Assembly: GCA_902467875.1 (NCBI GenBank)
Contig: CABQWP010000033.1
Span: forward strand, 1-21,936
Reading direction: 5' to 3'
Length of the DNA: 21,936 bases
Source: an uncultured Collinsella sp.
GTDB taxonomy: Bacteria > Actinomycetota > Coriobacteriia > Coriobacteriales > Coriobacteriaceae
In this document: in pieces, positions 17,650 to 21,936 of the stretch
How the letters are laid out: each line of letters opens with the position of its first letter
Position numbering within the stretch: the first letter of the stretch is position 1
Notes under the pieces: model-generated
What the model was told of the DNA's origin: nothing
What the model saw: only the letters and a program-made list of their open reading frames with translations
Databases searched by the model: none
Made by a program: the position numbers and the translations under genes

Positions 17650-17661
17650 TTGTATAAACAA
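17650..17661. promoter_or_regulatory. TreR-type operator, distal, ABC importer
   Basis: TTGTATAAACAA is a full match to TTGTWTAWACAA. It lies between the regulator's terminator and the importer promoter, about 185 bp before the binding-protein start. Confidence 0.6.
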
Positions 17662-17680
17662 TTATTTATTATCGAATGCA

Positions 17681-17733
17681 GAGAAAACGCCCGGTCAAGC
17701 CGATGCATCGTCGGTTTGACCGGGCGTTTTCTC
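17681..17733 (-). terminator. Long terminator hairpin overlapping the 3' end of the TreR-like gene
   Basis: Arms 17681-17698 and 17716-17733 pair at all 18 positions and the stem continues inward (one G-T pair and CCGA/TCGG) to a 7-nt loop at 17704-17710. On the minus strand GGCGTTTTCTC forms the 3' arm, so the T-rich tract is within the stem base. The stop codon of the regulator (17695-17697) is inside the stem, so the last dozen codons double as terminator sequence. Confidence 0.8.
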
Positions 17734-18492
17734 TTTGAGGGCATGAGTCTCGTCAGGCTGCGAGCTAGCCGGCTGTCGCTTGGAGTTGACGCGGTAGTGG
17801 AAGATCTCGGGATGCGTGCGGGCATGCGTGACCTCGAACAAAATGCCATCCGAGGTGTATGACTGGCTCTCCATGACGGCGACACAGTTGTATTTGCCAA
17901 GGTCCAAGTAGCTGCAGTCCTCATCGTTGGCAAGCTCGACGCTCACTGTACGGCGACTCGCCATCACCTTGACGCCGCGTTTGTGCTCCAGATAGTCGTA
18001 AATTGACTTTGCGGCGATCTCGGGCGTCAGACCCTTGGCGATCGACTCCAAAAAGTAACCATGGTCTACTTGGCGCGCATTGCCGTTAAGGCTTCGGACA
18101 CGCACCACGCGAATCAACTCCTCGCCCACCTTAAAGCCCAGGCGACGAGAGAGCTGCTCGGTGCAAATCAAATGCTCAAAAGACTTAACGTCCGTCGATG
18201 CAACGGCATTGTTGCGCTTTGCAAATTCGCCAAACGACTCAACCTCTTCGAGTGCGCCCAACATGTCGGTTTCGCCCTTAAGCCAAATAACGCGCACGCC
18301 CTTGCCGTGTATGGGCTGCACAAACATCCCGTCGGCCAGCATGCTCAAAGCGCGGCGGACGGTATTGCGCGTGCAGCCAAATTCCGCGGTCAGCTCGGCT
18401 TCGGTTGGCAGCATCTCCTGAAACGCATAGGTCCCATTAATGATGCGCGAGCGTATTTCTCGGTAGATTCCTTCGTATATTGCTTTTGGCAT
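17695..18492 (-). CDS. TreR-like GntR-family transcriptional repressor
   Basis: 265-aa HutC-subfamily GntR regulator. The winged helix spans about residues 3-70 (LPTEAELTAEFGCTRNTVRR, wing PIHGKGVRVI) and the UTRA effector domain about 90-245. The linker stretch EVESFGEFAKRN and the overall pattern recall TreR, the repressor of trehalose PTS operons in Firmicutes, whose effector is trehalose-6-phosphate. The start at 18492 has GAGGTG upstream. It sits between the ABC importer operon and the divergent PTS gene, and TreR-type palindromes lie before all three. A tail of about 20 polar residues (RQPASSQPDETHALKEK onward) extends past the UTRA domain and coincides with the terminator. The effector here could be any phosphorylated alpha-glucoside. 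Confidence 0.88.
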   Translation of the reverse strand: MPKAIYEGIYREIRSRIINGTYAFQEMLPTEAELTAEFGCTRNTVRRALSMLADGMFVQPIHGKGVRVIWLKGETDMLGALEEVESFGEFAKRNNAVASTDVKSFEHLICTEQLSRRLGFKVGEELIRVVRVRSLNGNARQVDHGYFLESIAKGLTPEIAAKSIYDYLEHKRGVKVMASRRTVSVELANDEDCSYLDLGKYNCVAVMESQSYTSDGILFEVTHARTHPEIFHYRVNSKRQPASSQPDETHALKEKTPGQTDDASA

Positions 18493-18546
18493 TGTTTCAC
18501 CTCTACATTATTTATTTCCGGCTAGGCACGATAGCATTTCTTAAAG

Positions 18547-18558
18547 TTGTTTAAACCG
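18547..18558. promoter_or_regulatory. TreR-type operator near the regulator's own start
   Basis: TTGTTTAAACCG matches TTGTWTAWACAA at 10 of 12 positions and contains the GTTTAAAC core. It is about 55 bp before the regulator ATG; a weak TTTAAA/TATCGT promoter pair with a 16-bp spacer on the minus strand would overlap it. It suggests autoregulation. Confidence 0.45.
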
Positions 18559-18571
18559 AATATCGGTAAAG

Positions 18572-18640
18572 CGACAGGATTTAACCGTTGACGGTTTCTG
18601 TCGTGCCCAAATCGGTTTCGCTCAAAACTGCCGGCACGAC
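18572..18640 (+). other. Two overlapping hairpins upstream of the PTS gene
   Basis: Hairpin A: CGACAG (18572-18577) with CTGTCG (18598-18603), and inside it AACCGT/ACGGTT (18583-18596). Hairpin B: GTCGTGCC (18600-18607) with GGCACGAC (18633-18640). They share 18600-18603 and so exclude each other in RNA. Neither is followed by a T-run, and the best -10 lies downstream, so this may instead be protein-binding DNA. Confidence 0.35.
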
Positions 18641-18655
18641 AATCGTCTGGTCCTC

Positions 18656-18682
18656 TACAATGAATCCATTGTTTAAACGTTT
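18656..18682 (+). promoter_or_regulatory. PTS gene -10 element and TreR-type operator
   Basis: TACAAT (18656-18661) is a good -10 with no clear -35. TTGTTTAAACGT (18669-18680), 10 of 12 to TTGTWTAWACAA, follows it and would cover the transcription start. The overlapping AAACGTTT (18675-18682) also has the shape of a LacI/CcpA half-operator. Confidence 0.5.
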
Positions 18683-18721
18683 CCCCACGCGCAACGCGCC
18701 TCGATATTCGGAAGGCAGAAC

Positions 18722-21172
18722 ATGCTGCAAAAAATCCAACGCTTTGGCGGGGCAATGTTCGCTCCCGCCATGCTGTTTTCTATATCGGGCCTCATGGTCG
18801 GCGTCTCCGCTCTCGCAACGACTGCGGACATCGTCGGCGATCTAGCCGTATACGGAACCCCTTGGTACGTTTTTTGGGCCATCATCCAGCGCGGCTCATG
18901 GACGGTCTTTAAACGCCTCCCGCTCCTTTTTGCCGTAGCGCTGCCTATCGGTCTTGCCCAAAAGCAACCGGCACGCTGCTGCCTCGAGGCACTCGTGGCC
19001 TATTTTGCCTATTGCTTCTTTTTGAGCGAGATCATTAAGCTGAGCGGAGACAACCTTGGGCTTAAGTACCCGTCATCTTTGACCCCCGCCAACGGTATCA
19101 CCGTCATCGACGGCATCAAGACGCTCGACACCGGCATTATCGGCCCGCTGGTGGTATCGGCAACCGTCGTCGCCATCCATGACCGCTTCTACGATGCCAA
19201 GGTTCCCGATTGGCTCGGCACCTTCTCGGGCTCCTCGCTGGTCTACCTCATCAGCTTTTTTGCCGTGTTTGCCCTTGCCGCTATCTCGGCCGCCATCGTG
19301 CCCTCCGTATACGCAATGACCGAAACGCTGCGCCATGCACTTACGAGCGTCGGCCCCTTTGGCGTGGGCATCTTTGTGTTTTTGGAGCGAGCGCTCGAGC
19401 CCATGGGGCTGCACCATCTGCTCTACATGCCGATCTACTACGACAACCTGGTCATTAACGACGGCATCTACGCCACGTGGAGCAGTTTGCTCCCCATCCT
19501 CTCCCATAGCACGCGCCCCCTTAATGAGCTTGCGCCGTGGGCCGGTTTTACCGCCACCGGCTGGGTCAAGCTCTTTGGCCTTCCTGCCATCGCAGCTGCG
19601 TTCTACTCCACCGCAAAACCCGAGCGCCGCGCCGGCCTCAGGGTCATCCTTGTTCCCGCCATCATCGCCTCGGTGGTTTGCGGCGTTACCGAGCCACTCG
19701 AGTTTCTCTTTATGTTCACCCACCCCGGACTCTTTTTGCTCTACGCCGTCTTATCGTCTTGCCTTGCCACAGCCATGAATCTCTTTGGCATCGTCGGCAT
19801 CTTCTCGGGCGGCCTCATGGAGATGGCAGCCTTCAACTTTATTCCGCTCATGCGCACGCATGCCGGTGCCTATCTTTTGGCGCTCGGTATCGGCCTTGCC
19901 TTTAGCCTCATCTTTTTTGTTAGTTTTCGAGCACTCATCTTGGTCTATGACCTTAAGACTCCGGGCCGCGAGGATCATGTCGTCAATCGCGCGGCAATCG
20001 ATTGTTTAACGGGAAGCGACTTTGCCAAAGAGCAATCTCCCAATGACGAGGTCAATAGTCGATCCGATCAAGATCACGTCCTCGCTGAGCGGGTAATTCA
20101 GCTTTTAGGTGGCGTTGGCAATATCGTGGGCGCAACCAACTGCGCCACGCGTCTGCGCGTCGAGGTCGCAGACCCTTCCATCGTTGCAGATAACGCGTCG
20201 TTTGTCGCGGTGGGCGCCAAGGGCCTCATCATTACGGGCAAGACCGCCCAGGTGGTCATCGGCATCTCCGTTCCCCGCGTTAAAGAGCATTTTGACCAGA
20301 TCATGGGCCTCGAGCCGGAATTTGTGCCCACCACCTCGGCCTCCCCTGCCGCCAGCGCAGCCCATAAGCGCGGCGATATTTGCTTCTTCGATATCGACGG
20401 AACGCTCGCCTGGCAAGACCCCAGGCTCGCCCAAGACCTTCCCGAAGACGAGCGGGACCTCTCCCCCTATCCCAACGAGGCGGTTTCGCAGGCAATCCGC
20501 GAGTTTGTCGCCAACGGCAACATGGCCTTCATCTGCACAGGGCGCACCCTCAGCTGCATCCACCCCAAACTTCTTGAGCTGCCCTGGACCGGCATCGTCT
20601 GTCTTGCGGGCGGTTACGCCGAGATCAACGGACACGCAATTCGCGATCTGTCGATGACACCCAGCATGCTGCAGCATCTTGCCCCCTATCTTGAGCAATC
20701 GGGCGAGGTCATCCGCTTTGAGGGCCTCAACGGCGTCGTGCGCATGAGTGCCGATGCCCCCGATGCCCCCGGATACGCGCGCACCCTGGGCGACGCAGTC
20801 ACGCAGCTGCAACATTACAGTGTCTACAAGATCTTGATGTCTACATCGCTCGCCAACCACATCGCTCAAGATAAGACACTTGAGCCGCTGCTGTGCTTTA
20901 ACGAGCTCGAACTCGAGGTAACCGAAATCTCGCCCCGCGAATGCACGAAGCGCGGGGGCATCCAGTCTGTACTCGACGCCCTCGATCCCCACCACGGAAC
21001 CGTATACGGCATTGGCGACGCCAGCAATGACGTCTCGCTGATGAACGCCGTCGATGTCGGCATTGCGATGGGCAACGCACCGGACTATCTCAAGGATAAG
21101 GCCGATTACGTGACCGACACCGTCGATCATGACGGTGTCGTTGCGGCGCTCGAGCATTTTAGGCTGATTTAG
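18722..21172 (+). CDS. Sugar PTS permease EIIC-EIIB fused to a HAD (Cof-type) phosphatase
   Basis: 816-aa three-part membrane protein. Residues 1-410 form a glucose-superfamily EIIC transporter of the GlvC/MalX type (IQRFGGAMFAPAMLFSISG at the start, GLHHLLYMPI at 229-238, GVTEPLEF at 321-328). Residues about 450-530 are EIIB with the phosphorylated Cys474 in NCATRLR. After an Ala/Ser-rich linker (535-549), residues 550-816 are a complete Cof-type HAD phosphatase: DIDGT (557-561) with nucleophile Asp557 and Asp559, Thr606 in CTGR, Lys743, and GDASND (765-770). The HAD part looks catalytically intact. No EIIA is present, so phosphate must come from an EIIA elsewhere. GGAAGG precedes the ATG by six bases. 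The plausible role is uptake of an alpha-glucoside as phosphosugar followed by dephosphorylation in the same polypeptide. No phospho-alpha-glucosidase gene lies nearby. Confidence 0.92.
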   Translation: MLQKIQRFGGAMFAPAMLFSISGLMVGVSALATTADIVGDLAVYGTPWYVFWAIIQRGSWTVFKRLPLLFAVALPIGLAQKQPARCCLEALVAYFAYCFFLSEIIKLSGDNLGLKYPSSLTPANGITVIDGIKTLDTGIIGPLVVSATVVAIHDRFYDAKVPDWLGTFSGSSLVYLISFFAVFALAAISAAIVPSVYAMTETLRHALTSVGPFGVGIFVFLERALEPMGLHHLLYMPIYYDNLVINDGIYATWSSLLPILSHSTRPLNELAPWAGFTATGWVKLFGLPAIAAAFYSTAKPERRAGLRVILVPAIIASVVCGVTEPLEFLFMFTHPGLFLLYAVLSSCLATAMNLFGIVGIFSGGLMEMAAFNFIPLMRTHAGAYLLALGIGLAFSLIFFVSFRALILVYDLKTPGREDHVVNRAAIDCLTGSDFAKEQSPNDEVNSRSDQDHVLAERVIQLLGGVGNIVGATNCATRLRVEVADPSIVADNASFVAVGAKGLIITGKTAQVVIGISVPRVKEHFDQIMGLEPEFVPTTSASPAASAAHKRGDICFFDIDGTLAWQDPRLAQDLPEDERDLSPYPNEAVSQAIREFVANGNMAFICTGRTLSCIHPKLLELPWTGIVCLAGGYAEINGHAIRDLSMTPSMLQHLAPYLEQSGEVIRFEGLNGVVRMSADAPDAPGYARTLGDAVTQLQHYSVYKILMSTSLANHIAQDKTLEPLLCFNELELEVTEISPRECTKRGGIQSVLDALDPHHGTVYGIGDASNDVSLMNAVDVGIAMGNAPDYLKDKADYVTDTVDHDGVVAALEHFRLI

Positions 21173-21241
21173 GCACGCTCCATCAAACGCACGCCTGTTG
21201 TCCTAAATCGCCAAAACTGCCGCGCCAAACGCCCTGATGTG

Positions 21242-21264
21242 GCAATATGTTGTCTGCATATTGC
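21242..21264. promoter_or_regulatory. Perfect inverted repeat before the polyprenyl synthase gene
   Basis: GCAATATG (21242-21249) and CATATTGC (21257-21264) flank a 7-nt spacer, about 35 bp before the synthase start. It could be an operator or an RNA stem. No terminator was seen between the PTS stop and this point. Confidence 0.4.
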
Positions 21265-21297
21265 ACCAATGCAACCTCAGAAAGAATGCGAGAACCC

Positions 21298-21936
21298 GTG
21301 TCCAGTCCGTTTACCAGCTTTTTAGCCCAGCACTTTGACCAGATTAACGACTATCTGGCCACGTTCTTTGACGGACAGGCGACCTCTGCCGATATCGAGC
21401 GCTACCTGTACGCGCCGCTCTCGGCTTTTACGGCCAACGCCGGCAAGCGCCACCGCCCGCTTATCTGCATGCTCGCCGCAACCGCAGTGGGCGGTAGCTT
21501 TGAGAGCGCCCGCAGCGCCGCGGCAGCTATCGAGCATTTCCAGTCGGGCGCGCTGATCCACGACGACATCGCCGACAACGGACAGCTTCGTCGAGGCAAA
21601 CCCTGCATGCACCTTACCGAGGGCACGGGCCTTGCCATCAATTGTGGCGACCTGGCGCTCACCATGGTCACCAAGACGGTTCTCGACGACCCCACGCTGG
21701 AGTCCGACGTGAAGCTGCGTGTGCTCCACGAGCTTACCGAGATGATCGTCCGCACCATCGAGGGTCAAGCGCTCGACCTGGGTTGGGTCCGTGACGGGCG
21801 CTTTGATATCTCGGTTGATGACTACCTGGACATGGCGACGCACAAGACCGCGTTTTACAGCGGAGCCACGCCGCTTGCCGCCGGAGCCATTATCGGCGGG
21901 GGGCGGCGTGGGGAAAACCGAGCCCGGTCTCCTGGA
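21298..21936 (+). CDS. Polyprenyl (farnesyl/geranylgeranyl-type) diphosphate synthase, 3' end missing
   Basis: The first 213 codons of an all-trans prenyl transferase that joins isopentenyl diphosphate to allylic diphosphates for quinone or carrier-lipid synthesis. Visible landmarks are GKRHRP (residues 49-54), the first Asp-rich motif in HDDIAD (DDxxD at 89-93) followed by LRRGKP, NCGDLAL, EGQALDLGW and THKTAFYSGATPLAAGA. The second DDxxD motif would lie beyond the window. The start is taken as GTG at 21298 with a weak GAGA upstream; an in-frame ATG at 21286 is the alternative and has a no better site. The final residues after IIGGG (from about 21898) no longer look like the family, which may be an error next to the sequence end. 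Chain length of the product cannot be judged. Confidence 0.88.
   Translation, partial: MSSPFTSFLAQHFDQINDYLATFFDGQATSADIERYLYAPLSAFTANAGKRHRPLICMLAATAVGGSFESARSAAAAIEHFQSGALIHDDIADNGQLRRGKPCMHLTEGTGLAINCGDLALTMVTKTVLDDPTLESDVKLRVLHELTEMIVRTIEGQALDLGWVRDGRFDISVDDYLDMATHKTAFYSGATPLAAGAIIGGGRRGENRARSPG

Noticed and set aside
18577..18603. BglG/LicT-type antiterminator (RAT) target before the PTS gene
   Set aside because: It begins GGATT as RAT sites do, but the remaining conserved bases do not fit, there is no overlapping terminator with a T-run and no antiterminator gene is in the window.
19994..20004. GCAATCGATTG inside the PTS gene, the same palindrome as before murB
   Set aside because: It lies in coding sequence (codons for RAAIDCL) far from a promoter, so a second LacI operator here is not supported; probably coincidence.

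Overview
The window reads as a high-GC, low-repeat bacterial chromosome segment, most likely from a gut actinobacterium of the class Coriobacteriia (Collinsella or a close relative). That guess rests on base composition, codon use and gene content: an ABC sugar importer, a PTS permease, many GntR/LacI regulators, and MalQ and GlgP side by side. It is an inference from recognition, not a database match. I see no rRNA, tRNA, CRISPR, IS element or phage gene. The first gene (left edge) and the last gene (right edge) are cut by the window.

Layout. 1-3416 (all minus): an amino-sugar/Amadori-type SIS-domain operon (371-aa SIS protein and the start of a second gene), preceded by two overlapping GntR/HutC-type repressors and a small DUF4428-like protein. 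A GTATATAC operator lies inside a candidate promoter for the SIS genes. 3537-3610: a perfect 31-bp-stem palindrome. 3665-4693: a LacI-family repressor, divergent from murB (4877-5839). 5843-6067: a bidirectional terminator and a second, nested 131-bp palindrome between convergent murB and a secreted PcsB-like coiled-coil/cysteine peptidase (6068-7273, minus). 7540-8601: galE. 8823-12724: malQ and glgP, the cytoplasmic maltodextrin pathway. 12725-13100: terminators plus two diverged tandem copies of a 57-bp palindromic repeat. 13101-17466 (minus): a complete CUT1 ABC sugar importer (lipoprotein, two permeases, MsmK-type ATPase). 17695-18492 (minus): a TreR-like GntR repressor. 18722-21172 (plus): a sugar PTS permease of EIIC-EIIB order fused at its C terminus to a HAD (Cof-type) phosphatase. 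21298-end: polyprenyl diphosphate synthase, incomplete.

How it fits together. The regulator at 17695-18492 resembles trehalose-operon repressor TreR. Sites close to TTGTWTAWACAA, the type of operator recalled for TreR, lie before malQ, twice before the ABC operon, before the regulator itself and before the PTS gene. This suggests one alpha-glucoside regulon with two uptake routes (ABC without phosphorylation, PTS with phosphorylation) feeding MalQ/GlgP. The fused phosphatase could strip the phosphate the PTS adds, so that PTS-imported sugar joins the same non-phosphorylated pathway. That single-chain import-and-dephosphorylate arrangement is the most interesting candidate system here; the substrate is not shown by the sequence.
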